Shown: one piece after another, positions 16,319 through 24,038 of the stretch
Position numbering within the stretch: the stretch's first letter is position 1
Layout: each line of letters begins with the position of its first letter
DNA from: Nitrospirota bacterium
GTDB lineage: Bacteria > Nitrospirota > Nitrospiria > Nitrospirales > Nitrospiraceae
Assembly: GCA_002737345.1 (NCBI GenBank)
Contig: NSIK01000010.1
Location: 222,906 to 286,905 of the forward strand
DNA: 64,000 nt
Reading direction: 5' to 3'
The notes under the pieces: model-generated
What the model was told of the DNA's origin: nothing
The model's input: the letters and a program-made list of their open reading frames with translations, nothing else
The model's database searches: none
Made by a program: the position numbers and the translations under genes

Positions 16319-17524
16319 ATGAGCTCTAACCACATCGTTCGCCTGACAACGTCCCTGCTGATCCTGGCCGTCTGGGTCTGTGCCGTTCCGTTCGTTTCTG
16401 TTCAAGCCGGTGAGCCGGAAGAGCCGCGGTTGCGAGCTCGCGCCCTTGGCATCGTTGTCGGTTCCTATGAGCCGGGACCCTTCAATGCAATTACCGATGT
16501 GGCCGGTGTGACCGTGGGCCAGACTACCCTCATGTCCGGCGATGGGCCCCTCAAGCCAGGCCATGGCCCTGTGCGAACCGGCGTGACGGTCGTGATCCCT
16601 CGTGCAGATGTTTGGCATAAGAAAGTCCCGGCCGGGTCGTTCGTCCTCAATGGGACTGGTGAGATGACCGGCCTCGCCTGGGTTGCTGAGTCTGGCTTCC
16701 TGGAATATCCGATTGCCCTCACGAATACGTTGAACGTGCCGCGAGTCGCTAACGGGGTCATGGACTGGATGATTGCACGGTACCCGGAAGTCGGGATTAC
16801 CGACGATACCCTGACGCCGGTGGTCGCTGAATGCGACGATGGGCGGCTGAACGATATTCAGGGTCGGCATGTGTCCGAAGCGGACGTGGTGCAGGCGCTT
16901 AACGGCGCATCGTCCGGAGTTGTACGGGAAGGATCTGTTGGCGCAGGAACTGGAATGGTGTCCTATGGGTTCAAGGGCGGCATCGGAACCTCCTCGCGGC
17001 GATTGCCGGAAGATGAAGGGGGCTATACGGTCGGCGTGCTCGTCAATGCGAACCATGGACGCAGGCCTGAGCTGGTCGTGGGCGGAGCGCCGGTTGGTCG
17101 GCTCTACGAGGCCGTACCCCCCGTCGCGCAGGCCCTGTCGCCAGGGCAAAGCGAAGGGTCGATCATCGTCATCATTGCGACCGATGCTCCGCTCGACAGT
17201 CGGCAACTCACGAGGCTGGCGAAACGAGCGGCGCTGGGACTGGCGCGAACCGGATCGACCGCCAGGCATGGCAGCGGCGATTTCATGCTGGCCTTCTCCA
17301 CTGCGAATGTCATCCCTCATTATCCGAAAGACCGAACTTATCCCTTGATCCAGTTGGCCGATACCCATATCAACCCGCTGATTACCGCGACAGTTGAAGC
17401 AACGGAGGAGGCGATTCTTAATGCGCTCACGATGGCCACCACTGTCGTGGGACGAGACGGCCGTCGCGTCGAGGCCATTTCCCTCGCTAGGCTCCGTGCC
17501 ATCCTCGATCGTCAGGTTAAATAG
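16319..17524 (+). CDS. P1-family peptidase (DmpA-type aminopeptidase/esterase), exported
   Basis: Self-processing N-terminal-nucleophile hydrolase of the DmpA family, 401 residues from ATG 16319. This start gives a signal peptide (hydrophobic run LLILAVWVCAVPFVSVQAG), so the enzyme is likely periplasmic; upstream in-frame starts at 16214 and 16277 bury the signal. Family blocks are GPFNAITDVAGVTVGQTT, GTGEMTGLAWVAESG and GAGTGMVSYGFKGGIGTSSR. The chain is expected to be cut before the catalytic Ser in GTSS. The C-terminal part (FSTANVIP) completes the domain. The natural substrate is unknown. Confidence 0.88.
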   Translation: MSSNHIVRLTTSLLILAVWVCAVPFVSVQAGEPEEPRLRARALGIVVGSYEPGPFNAITDVAGVTVGQTTLMSGDGPLKPGHGPVRTGVTVVIPRADVWHKKVPAGSFVLNGTGEMTGLAWVAESGFLEYPIALTNTLNVPRVANGVMDWMIARYPEVGITDDTLTPVVAECDDGRLNDIQGRHVSEADVVQALNGASSGVVREGSVGAGTGMVSYGFKGGIGTSSRRLPEDEGGYTVGVLVNANHGRRPELVVGGAPVGRLYEAVPPVAQALSPGQSEGSIIVIIATDAPLDSRQLTRLAKRAALGLARTGSTARHGSGDFMLAFSTANVIPHYPKDRTYPLIQLADTHINPLITATVEATEEAILNALTMATTVVGRDGRRVEAISLARLRAILDRQVK

Positions 17525-17629
17525 CCCCGGCTATTCAGTTTTCGCGCACGATCAGCTGGTTCTCTCGCTTGCATTTCCCTCTCACGCCTCGTTATCCTTT
17601 CTGAGATCTTTTGCGCCTAAAGGATTGCG

Positions 17630-17898
17630 ATGAGCGAATATGAGATCGGGGGCGGCTTGCGTCTCTTACCCGCGACAGAGAAAACTAAAGTTTTTGGCGA
17701 GTTTCTGAAAACCCGCATGGCTCAAGCATTGGAGTCCGAAGACCCAGCAGGATTGCATTCTCTCCTGGCTGAACTCGACGACTACCGTTCCTGTCCGTGG
17801 CGTTACTAGAACAAGCTGGCTAAGGACCGGCCGGAACGAATGGATTCAGCGGTCTAGCGGGAGACTGAAAAGTTGGCGGGGCGGCTGGAACGATCTCT
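17630..17898 (+). pseudogene. small gene interrupted by two in-frame amber codons
   Basis: ATG 17630 follows AAAGGATTGCG and opens a frame that starts MSEYEIGGGLRLLPATE. TAG at 17807-17809 stops it after 59 residues. The same frame then continues convincingly (NKLAKDRPERMDSAV), meets TAG at 17855-17857, and continues again (RETEKLAGRLERSL) up to a repeat element near 17900. Both TAGs would be Gln codons (CAG) with a single C-to-T change. It is most simply a decayed gene of about 90 codons. The 59-residue product might still be made. The family is not recognised. Confidence 0.5.
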
Positions 17899-17900
17899 GT

Positions 17901-17950
17901 GCTCGCGCAACGCGCGGCCTCCGAAGGCCCTCGTCGGCCGCGCGCAGTAC
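17901..17950. repeat. REP-like palindromic element, copy 1
   Basis: A perfect 9-base stem (CGCGCGGCC at 17911-17919 with GGCCGCGCG at 17936-17944) is preceded by GCTCGCGCAA and followed by CAGT. A close relative occurs at 39834-39880 and a half copy at 55867-55884, all between genes. Confidence 0.6.
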
Positions 17951-18057
17951 GGATCTTCTACTCACCCCTTAGAAGGATAGTTCGCTGAGGCCTTGCTGGA
18001 GGGCCTTTTGAGCCTCCTGTTCATTGACTGGCAACTGCGGGAAGAAACATTCGTATC

Positions 18058-19281
18058 ATGATGATTCCGTCTACCGTTCCGACTACGTCGTCCACGTTTC
18101 AATTTGCGACCGCCCTCTCGCGCAAGACTGATACGGAAGCTGCCGTCCGCGATCTTGCTGATGCGATTCGGATGCAATTCGGCTCAGCTCCTATCGATCT
18201 AGCCTTTGTCTTTTTCTCCGCCCACCATGCGGAGAAAGCCTCCATGATCTCGTCCATGCTGCAGAGCGAACTGCGGGCGAGGGTCTGTCTGGGCTGTTCC
18301 GGCGAGGGGGTGATTACGGGGCCCGAAGAGATTGAAACCGCGGCAGCTCTGACCGTGTGGGCTGCCGGCCTTCCCCATGTCAAAATGACTCCGCTCCGGC
18401 TTTCCGTCTCGCAGCTGCAGGATCAAATCCTCATGCCGGGGTGGCCTGAGCCAGGGCTTGAGGATTCGACGTTTGTCCTTCTTGCTGATCCCTTCTCAAC
18501 CCCGACGCAAGAAGTTCTAGCCCTCATGAACGACCGCTACCCCCAGGGGAAAGTCATCGGGGGCCTCGCCGGGGGCGGCCAGGATTCAGGCGAGAATCGA
18601 CTTCTTCTCAACGAGCAGATTTTCGACGGAGGCCTGGTGGGGGTGCAACTCACAGGACCGATTGCGGTGAGAACCGTCACCTCGCAGGGCTGCCGTCCAA
18701 TCGGTGAACGGTTTGTCGTGACCAGGGCGGAGGGAAATCTTATCTATGAATTGGGCGGGGTTTCCGCGTTGAAGCGGCTCCAGGATGTGTTCGAATCTCT
18801 GGGCGGGCCTCAGCGCCGCGATGCCCACCGCGCATTGCACTTGGGAATCGTGATCGACGAACACCGGAGTGATTTCAAGCGAGGCGACTTCCTCCTTCGG
18901 AACCTCATTGGGGCGGACCAACAGGCCGGGGCCGTCGCGGTCGGAGAGGTCGTTCAGGAGGGCCAGACCGTGCAATTCCACCTGCGCGATGCAAAGTCTG
19001 CGAGCGACGACTTGCACTTTCTCCTGGCCATGGATCGCACGAAGCATCAGCGTCCTCCGCTCGGCGCTCTCCTGTTCAGCTGCTGTGGGCGCGGAGCGGG
19101 GCTTTTCGGCCGCCCTCATCATGATAGCGGGGTCGTGCAAGAACGGCTTGGCTCCATCCCGACGGCGGGATTTTTTGCCCAAGGCGAGATCGGCCCAGTC
19201 GGGGGGCGTAACTTCCTGCATGGCTACACGGCGAGTGTGGTGATTTTCGCCGAGCCTGAACCTCGCAAGGGCCATCCCTGA
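18058..19281 (+). CDS. FIST-domain (FIST_N/FIST_C) sensory protein
   Basis: Soluble protein of 407 residues of the FIST family, thought to bind small ligands such as amino acids and usually attached to or beside signalling proteins. The N-terminal domain covers about residues 15-215 (DLAFVFFSAHHAE, CLGCSGEGVITG, KVIGGLAGGGQDSG). The C-terminal domain follows (FLLRNLIGADQQAGAVAVGE, GALLFSCCGRGAGLFG, GFFAQGEIGPVGG). The conserved CxGCS and FSCCGRG blocks are intact. No kinase or cyclase domain is fused and none is adjacent, so its partner is unknown. ATG 18061 is an equally possible start. Confidence 0.85.
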   Translation: MMIPSTVPTTSSTFQFATALSRKTDTEAAVRDLADAIRMQFGSAPIDLAFVFFSAHHAEKASMISSMLQSELRARVCLGCSGEGVITGPEEIETAAALTVWAAGLPHVKMTPLRLSVSQLQDQILMPGWPEPGLEDSTFVLLADPFSTPTQEVLALMNDRYPQGKVIGGLAGGGQDSGENRLLLNEQIFDGGLVGVQLTGPIAVRTVTSQGCRPIGERFVVTRAEGNLIYELGGVSALKRLQDVFESLGGPQRRDAHRALHLGIVIDEHRSDFKRGDFLLRNLIGADQQAGAVAVGEVVQEGQTVQFHLRDAKSASDDLHFLLAMDRTKHQRPPLGALLFSCCGRGAGLFGRPHHDSGVVQERLGSIPTAGFFAQGEIGPVGGRNFLHGYTASVVIFAEPEPRKGHP

Positions 19282-19411
19282 GGGCCGTTTAGCCAGTGTT
19301 CGAAGAGAATTGCCTGTCTGGAATCCGGTAGAAAATTTGCGCGATGGAATTGTTATTTTCCAGTCATGCGCATTGGGGCAGAGTGACCGATGATCAAAAA
19401 AAGGAGCAGTC

Positions 19412-19783
19412 ATGCCGTTTGAAGAAGCAGGGACCGAAGGAAAAGAAATCACGACATCATCGGGGTTGCAGTATATCGAGCTCACGGTCGGCACAGGCGC
19501 GACGGCAGAGGCGGGGAAGACCGTCATGGTGCATTACACCGGCTGGCTGGAAAATGGAAAGAAGTTCGACAGCTCTGTGGACCGGGGCCAGCCGTTTTCT
19601 TTTGCTTTGGGTGCCGGGCAAGTCATCAAGGGATGGGATGAGGGCGTCAAGGGCATGAAGGTGGGTGGCAAGCGAAAGCTCACCATTCCATCCAAGCTCG
19701 GCTATGGCTCCCAGGGAGCGGGTGGCGGCCTGATTCCTCCCCACGCGACCTTGATTTTCGACGTCGAGCTGCTGGGCCTGTGA
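19412..19783 (+). CDS. FKBP-type peptidyl-prolyl cis-trans isomerase
   Basis: Single-domain FKBP of 123 residues with an AAGGAG ribosome-binding site. There is no signal peptide, so it should be cytoplasmic. The FKBP core is complete: [55 protein letters not shown] and [16 protein letters not shown]. It accelerates prolyl isomerisation during folding. Its stop overlaps the gcvT start, so the two genes are co-transcribed. Confidence 0.95.
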   Translation: MPFEEAGTEGKEITTSSGLQYIELTVGTGATAEAGKTVMVHYTGWLENGKKFDSSVDRGQPFSFALGAGQVIKGWDEGVKGMKVGGKRKLTIPSKLGYGSQGAGGGLIPPHATLIFDVELLGL

Positions 19784-20892
19784 GCCGCCCCATGCAACGT
19801 ACCCCACTGATCACGCAGCACCAGGCCTGTGGTGGCAAACTCGTCGATTTCGCCGGATGGGAAATGCCCATTCAATACAGCGGTGTCTTGGACGAGTACC
19901 ATACAGTCCGTTCTCAGGTCGGCCTCTTCGACGTGAGCCATATGGGACGGCTGTGGGTCTCCGGATCTGGCGCGGTCCCGTTTCTCCAACGAGTCACGAC
20001 CAACGATGTCGGAAAGCTCGCCGTTTCCCAGGCCCAGTATTCCATGGTCTGTAATGAGAATGGCGGCATCAAGGACGACATCTTCGTCTATCGGACTGAG
20101 TCGGACGAGTTTCTCCTCTGTATAAATGCATCGAACCGCGAGAAGGTTTTGTCGTGGCTGCAAGTCCAGCTTGCGCAGGACAAGACGGTCCTCCTCGAAG
20201 ACCGGTCGGTGGGAATGGCTCAGGTCGCCGTGCAAGGCCCCAAATCTCGCGAGCTCCTTATAAGCCTCGGCGGAACACCTCTCGAAGGACTCAAGCTTCA
20301 CCATACCTGCGAGGGCACGATTGGCAACTTTCCCTGTCTCCTGGCTAGGACTGGCTACACCGGTGAGTTGGGCTATGAGATTTATATCGACGCAGACAAG
20401 GTCGGTCGTCTCTGGGATCTGCTCATCGACAAGGGTCAGGCCTGGGGGCTCAAACCGGCCGGGCTCGGGGCGAGGGATTTGCTCCGGTTAGAGATGGGCT
20501 ATCTGCTTTACGGCAACGATATGGGCGAAGAAACGACGCCACTTGAAGCGAACGCGGACTGGACCGTCAATTTCCAGAAGGGATTGTTCATCGGTAGCCA
20601 AGCGCTTCTGGCGCAGAAACAGGCAGGAGTGGCTCGTCGATTCGTGGCGTTTGAACTCGTCGAGAAGGCCGTGCCGCGCCAGGGTTTCAGGATTCTCGAC
20701 CCCACGACCTCTCAACCGATCGGCGACGTCACCAGCGGCAATCTCTCTCCGCTCCTCCAGAAGGGGATTGGGTTGGGCTATGTGCCGGCACCGTATGCGG
20801 AGCCCGGTTCTTCCATCCTGATTGAAATCCGCAGTAAGAGCGTTCTTGCCACCGTCGTCAAACCGCCGTTTTACAAGAAACGCAAGGACTAG
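19780..20892 (+). CDS. gcvT: aminomethyltransferase (glycine cleavage T protein)
   Basis: T protein of the glycine cleavage system, 370 residues, which transfers the methylene group from the H-protein-bound intermediate to tetrahydrofolate. Family blocks: [72 protein letters not shown] and [20 protein letters not shown]. It starts at GTG 19780 overlapping the FKBP stop (GTGA); ATG 19792 is the alternative. The Nudix gene follows after 3 bases. gcvP is in the window but unlinked (26924, other strand) and no gcvH is seen. Confidence 0.95.
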   Translation: MSRPMQRTPLITQHQACGGKLVDFAGWEMPIQYSGVLDEYHTVRSQVGLFDVSHMGRLWVSGSGAVPFLQRVTTNDVGKLAVSQAQYSMVCNENGGIKDDIFVYRTESDEFLLCINASNREKVLSWLQVQLAQDKTVLLEDRSVGMAQVAVQGPKSRELLISLGGTPLEGLKLHHTCEGTIGNFPCLLARTGYTGELGYEIYIDADKVGRLWDLLIDKGQAWGLKPAGLGARDLLRLEMGYLLYGNDMGEETTPLEANADWTVNFQKGLFIGSQALLAQKQAGVARRFVAFELVEKAVPRQGFRILDPTTSQPIGDVTSGNLSPLLQKGIGLGYVPAPYAEPGSSILIEIRSKSVLATVVKPPFYKKRKD

Positions 20893-20895
20893 CCC

Positions 20896-21411
20896 GTGCA
20901 AAGCAAACGTCTCTATACCGGTATGATCGTCAACGTGAACGTCGATACCGTCACCCTGCCTAACGGTCTCACGGTGGACTTGGAAGTGGTGCGCCATCCG
21001 GGAGCGGCTGCGGTGGTGCCGATGAAAGACGATGGCACGGTTATCTTGATCAAGCAATTTCGCCATGCGGCAGCAGGGTTTATTTACGAAATTCCTGCGG
21101 GGAAGCTGCATCCAGGTGAAGACCCCATCGCTTGCGCAGCGCGCGAACTCGAGGAAGAAATTGGATACAAGGCAGGCAAGCTTGAGCTCCTCTCTAGTAT
21201 CTTTAGCGCGCCAGGCTTCACCGATGAAGTGATTCATATCTATCTGGCGACCGGCCTGACGGTGGGGCGGCAACAGCTGGATCACGACGAGGTCCTTGAA
21301 GTGGTCGAGCTGCCATTGCTGGAAGCGGTCAAGATGATTGAGGCCGGAGCGATCAGGGATGCGAAGTCCATCGTGGGATTACAGACGATCTATCTTCGAA
21401 ACGGCAGGTAG
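20896..21411 (+). CDS. Nudix hydrolase, ADP-ribose pyrophosphatase-like
   Basis: Protein of 171 residues with an intact Nudix box, G-x5-E-x7-R-E-x2-E-E-x-G, seen as GKLHPGEDPIACAARELEEEIGY. The domain context (VVPMKDDGTVILIKQFRHA, SIFSAPGFTDEVIHIYLA) matches the ADP-ribose pyrophosphatase branch, which hydrolyses ADP-ribose to AMP and ribose 5-phosphate. It begins at GTG 20896, three bases after gcvT, as the third gene of the FKBP-gcvT-Nudix unit. The exact substrate is not provable here. Confidence 0.9.
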   Translation: MQSKRLYTGMIVNVNVDTVTLPNGLTVDLEVVRHPGAAAVVPMKDDGTVILIKQFRHAAAGFIYEIPAGKLHPGEDPIACAARELEEEIGYKAGKLELLSSIFSAPGFTDEVIHIYLATGLTVGRQQLDHDEVLEVVELPLLEAVKMIEAGAIRDAKSIVGLQTIYLRNGR

Positions 21412-21422
21412 GGAGAACGCAC

Positions 21423-21455
21423 AAGGGGCCTCCCACTCAAAGCGGGAGACCCCTT
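21423..21455. terminator. hairpin between convergent genes
   Basis: AAGGGG (21423-21428) pairs with CCCCTT (21450-21455) and TCCC with GGGA inside. It lies between the Nudix stop and the end of the convergent Lys-rich gene and could serve both. The T-run is weak. Confidence 0.55.
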
Positions 21456-21484
21456 AGCTGGCTCAATTCGCCGAAGAAAAGAGA

Positions 21485-21718
21485 TTACTTGCCCTTCTCG
21501 TCTTTCTTCTTCTCGTCCTTCTTGTCGCCGAACGTGTCAGCGTGGCCGCCCTTCTTCTCGTCCTTCTTCTCCGCCTTCTTCTCTTCGCCGTACACGAGGA
21601 CGTGGCCGCCCTTCTTCTCGTCCTTCTTCTCCGCCTTCTTCTCTTCTGCGGCGAAAGAAGGAGCGCTGAACGTCACTGCCACTGCCACTGCCATGATCGC
21701 CATCAAGATGCTCTTCAT
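21485..21718 (-). CDS. small Lys/Glu-rich secreted protein with tandem repeats
   Basis: 77-residue protein. The signal peptide is MKSILMAIMAVAVAVTFSAPSFA with likely cleavage at SFA-AEE. The mature part of about 54 residues is nearly all Lys, Glu, Asp and Gly, with two copies of EEKKAEKKDEKKGGH and a third degenerate unit. At DNA level the unit is a near-perfect 60-base tandem repeat. The start is ATG 21718; a longer frame upstream to 21856 has no signal at its head. A near-consensus sigma-54 promoter lies 64 bases upstream. The mature protein is expected in the periplasm and disordered. Metal, phosphate or envelope binding are only guesses. Confidence 0.8.
   Translation of the reverse strand: MKSILMAIMAVAVAVTFSAPSFAAEEKKAEKKDEKKGGHVLVYGEEKKAEKKDEKKGGHADTFGDKKDEKKKDEKGK
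21538..21655. repeat. 60-base tandem repeat inside the Lys-rich gene
   Basis: Two adjacent copies begin GTGGCCGCCCTTCTTCTCG and run through CTTCTCTTC with almost no differences. They encode the EEKKAEKKDEKKGGH units. Copy number may vary between strains through slippage. Confidence 0.75.
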
Positions 21719-21781
21719 AGTATGTAACCCCTTTTTAGTGGTTGAGTTTTGTGCCATTCCTCGGCACTTACTGATGTACTC

Positions 21782-21797
21782 AGCAAGCTTGGTGCCG
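21782..21797 (-). promoter_or_regulatory. sigma-54 (-24/-12) promoter for the Lys-rich secreted protein
   Basis: The minus strand reads CGGCACCAAGCTTGCT. GGCAC and TTGCT are exact and spaced as in TGGCACGNNNNTTGCW; only the first and seventh bases differ. Transcription would start near 21771 and give a leader of about 53 bases containing AAGGGG before ATG 21718. Confidence 0.65.
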
Positions 21798-21826
21798 AAC
21801 CACGTACATCTTGCAATAATCAATGG

Positions 21827-21839
21827 TATCAATAAGTTA
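21827..21839 (+). promoter_or_regulatory. IHF-like site upstream of the Lys-rich gene
   Basis: TATCAATAAGTTA is a complete match to WATCARNNNNTTR. It is about 30 bases upstream of the -24 element at 21782-21797, the usual place for IHF in a sigma-54 promoter. Confidence 0.45.
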
Positions 21840-21940
21840 CGAGCGTTATCGGACATGTTTACATATGGCTTCGCGGCCGATTTTCTGGGGCAGAATGGCT
21901 AAGCGTTAGCTAAAGCGCCTCAAAGACTGAAAACTTGCCG

Positions 21941-22534
21941 ATGATGAAACCTTCAGCAATTCCTGCAAGGAGGGCGATGGCGAGAGATCTTGTGAAGAAG
22001 ACGCCAAAATCTCTTTTGGCGAAGAGGCTCCCGGACCATATTCGCCCGGGCCTGTTGGTGCTCTTCGTCGGGATCAACCCAGGTCTTCGCTCAGCGGCCA
22101 TTGGCCATCATTTTGCTGGCCACTCCAACCGTTTCTGGAAACTCCTATTCGAGTCGCAACTCGTCTCCGAGCCACTCACCTACCAAGATGATTGGCGTCT
22201 GCCCGATTGGGGTCTTGGCCTGACGAACATCGTTCAGCGGCCTAGCGCGCAGATCGATGTGTTGAAGCCGAGCGACTATGCGGCGGGACGGAAGAGGCTT
22301 GCCGCCATAGTTCAGCGGTATCAGCCCTATGTGGTGGCCCTGCTGGGTGTCACGATCTATCGCAGATTATTTCCAGAGTACAAGACCGGAGGGATCAGCC
22401 TGGGATTGCAGGGCAAGGTTTTGGCCGATCGGCCAGTTTTTGTCCTGCCGAATCCCAGCGGCCGGAATGCGCATTATTCTTATCGCACGATGCTTGCGTC
22501 ATTTCAGGCGCTTAAATGCCTTGAGCCGGATTAA
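21941..22534 (+). CDS. mug: mismatch-specific (G/U) DNA glycosylase
   Basis: Uracil-DNA glycosylase superfamily, MUG/TDG branch, 197 residues. It removes uracil or thymine mispaired with guanine. The active-site motif GINPGLRSA (with GHHFAGHSNRFWKLL) and the second motif NPSGRNAHYSY are both present. ATG 21941 or 21944 is likelier than the TTG at 21935. The basic N-terminal extension of about 30 residues is not part of the core. It is transcribed alone, divergent from the Lys-rich gene. Confidence 0.9.
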   Translation: MMKPSAIPARRAMARDLVKKTPKSLLAKRLPDHIRPGLLVLFVGINPGLRSAAIGHHFAGHSNRFWKLLFESQLVSEPLTYQDDWRLPDWGLGLTNIVQRPSAQIDVLKPSDYAAGRKRLAAIVQRYQPYVVALLGVTIYRRLFPEYKTGGISLGLQGKVLADRPVFVLPNPSGRNAHYSYRTMLASFQALKCLEPD

Positions 22535-22632
22535 CTTTAAGAACGTAAGCCCGGTCGATTCACAGACGCGCCTCAATCGTGCTATGTTCAGACTTGTGAA
22601 TTGCCAGGACCATTATTAGGGAGATCGAGACA

Positions 22633-23415
22633 ATGAGCCTATTGACAGGCAAAACAGGACTGATCATCGGGGTTGCCAATAAGCACAGCATCGCCTGGGC
22701 CATTGCCCAATCTGCTGCGGGCCAGGGCGCCAAGCTGTTTTTTAACTATCAGGGCGAGCGGCTCAGGGAAAACGTCGAAGAGCTGATCGCGACCATGCCT
22801 GGCGCGAAAGCCTTTCCTTGCGACGTGGGAGACGATACACAAATCGCAGCCTTGATGCAGAGCGTGGGGCAGGAAACCCCGAAGATCGACTTCCTTGTTC
22901 ATTCAGTCGCCTTTGCCCCTCGCGAAGAACTCATTGGCCAGTTTGTGAATACGACGAGGCAGGGGTTTGCCACGGCCCTCGATGTCAGCGCCTATTCGCT
23001 CGTTGCCGTGACCAAAGCCGCCTTGCCCTTGATGACTGACGGCGGGTCCATCGTTACCCTCACCTACCTGGGAGCGGAACGGGTGGTGCCCCATTACAAT
23101 GTGATGGGAGTTGCCAAGGCGGCCCTTGAAGCTACCGTTCGCTACCTGGCCAATGACCTCGGCCCGAAGAACATTCGGGTGAATGCCATCTCCGCCGGGC
23201 CGATCAGGACCCTGGCTGCCCGCGGCGTTTCTGGCATCAGCAAGATGGTGGATCACCATCGTGAGTTTGCACCTCTCCGCCGCGCTACGGAACAGGGAGA
23301 AGTCGGCGACACGGCTCTGTTCCTGGTGAGCTCGCTAGGACGCGGGATTACCGGAGAAGTGATCTATGTCGACGGGGGGTATAATATTCTGGGATCGCTC
23401 GCGTCGGCCGAGTAA
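22633..23415 (+). CDS. fabI: enoyl-[acyl-carrier-protein] reductase (NADH), FabI
   Basis: Last reductive step of each fatty-acid elongation round. 260 residues, short-chain dehydrogenase fold. The cofactor region is LIIGVANKHSIAWAIAQ. The FabI-type catalytic pair has the spacing Y-x6-K in HYNVMGVAKAALEATVRYLA. The C-terminal substrate loop is IRTLAARGVSGISKM and the ending is GEVIYVDGGYNILG. AGGGAGAT precedes the ATG. Monocistronic. Confidence 0.96.
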   Translation: MSLLTGKTGLIIGVANKHSIAWAIAQSAAGQGAKLFFNYQGERLRENVEELIATMPGAKAFPCDVGDDTQIAALMQSVGQETPKIDFLVHSVAFAPREELIGQFVNTTRQGFATALDVSAYSLVAVTKAALPLMTDGGSIVTLTYLGAERVVPHYNVMGVAKAALEATVRYLANDLGPKNIRVNAISAGPIRTLAARGVSGISKMVDHHREFAPLRRATEQGEVGDTALFLVSSLGRGITGEVIYVDGGYNILGSLASAE

Positions 23416-23423
23416 TTCGGTAG

Positions 23424-23514
23424 ACGCCAATCGTCAGCCGTCAATCGCAGAAAGAGAACAGTTCGAAAATCCTGGCTTCCTTCTCGTTTGACGAATGACG
23501 TGTGACGGCTCTTC
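23424..23514. repeat. inverted-repeat intergenic element after fabI
   Basis: AGCCGTCA near 23437 and TGACGGCT near 23503 are exact inverse copies about 60 bases apart. The intervening sequence includes CAATCGTCAGCCGTCAATCG. It lies between convergent fabI and arfB. It may be a degenerate intergenic repeat or a loose terminator. Confidence 0.35.
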
Positions 23515-23925
23515 TTAGTCCAACGTCCGCCTAAGGGTTTTTAGCTTTCCTCGTTTCGTTTTACTCTCCAGCCTCCGCTGCTTCGACCCCTTCGTTGGTT
23601 TCGTGGCCCTGCGCTTCTTGCGCGGAATCGCCACGCTCTGAATGAGCTCGCAGAGTCGCGCAAAGGCATCTTCACGATTCTGCTCCTGACTCCGGTGCTG
23701 CTGCGCCTTGATCGTAATCACCCCATTCTCTGAAATTCGATTGTCTCTGAGCTTCATCAGCTCTTCTTTGTAGAAGCGGGGCAGTGAGGAGGCCGCAATA
23801 TCGAACTGCAAATGGATCGCAGACGAGACCTTGTTCACGTTCTGTCCGCCAGCGCCCTGCGACCGCATCGCATGGATGGCGATTTCAGAATCGGGGATGA
23901 TGACGTGTGCGGAGATGTGCAGCAT
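23515..23925 (-). CDS. arfB: alternative ribosome-rescue factor / peptidyl-tRNA hydrolase ArfB
   Basis: Protein of 136 residues of the class I release-factor family lacking the codon-recognition domain. The catalytic GGQ is in RSQGAGGQNVNKVSSAIHLQ. The C-terminus is a long basic tail (PRKKRRATKPTKGSKQRR and onwards), which in ArfB reaches into the empty mRNA channel of stalled ribosomes. It hydrolyses peptidyl-tRNA to rescue non-stop complexes. Confidence 0.93.
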   Translation of the reverse strand: MLHISAHVIIPDSEIAIHAMRSQGAGGQNVNKVSSAIHLQFDIAASSLPRFYKEELMKLRDNRISENGVITIKAQQHRSQEQNREDAFARLCELIQSVAIPRKKRRATKPTKGSKQRRLESKTKRGKLKTLRRTLD

Positions 23926-24038
23926 GGGTCACCCTAGTGGCACTTCGGCGGTCCCATTTTGTCGTTAAAAGACGGGTCACTCTGCTCACTCTACTGCGAT
24001 GAGCTGATGGTGGCAAGCGAAGCTATGTCGGTAGCAGC

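Noticed and set aside
16292-17368. 358-codon ORF antisense to the P1 peptidase gene
   Set aside because: The plus strand encodes a full family match with a signal peptide; the antisense frame has no recognisable features.
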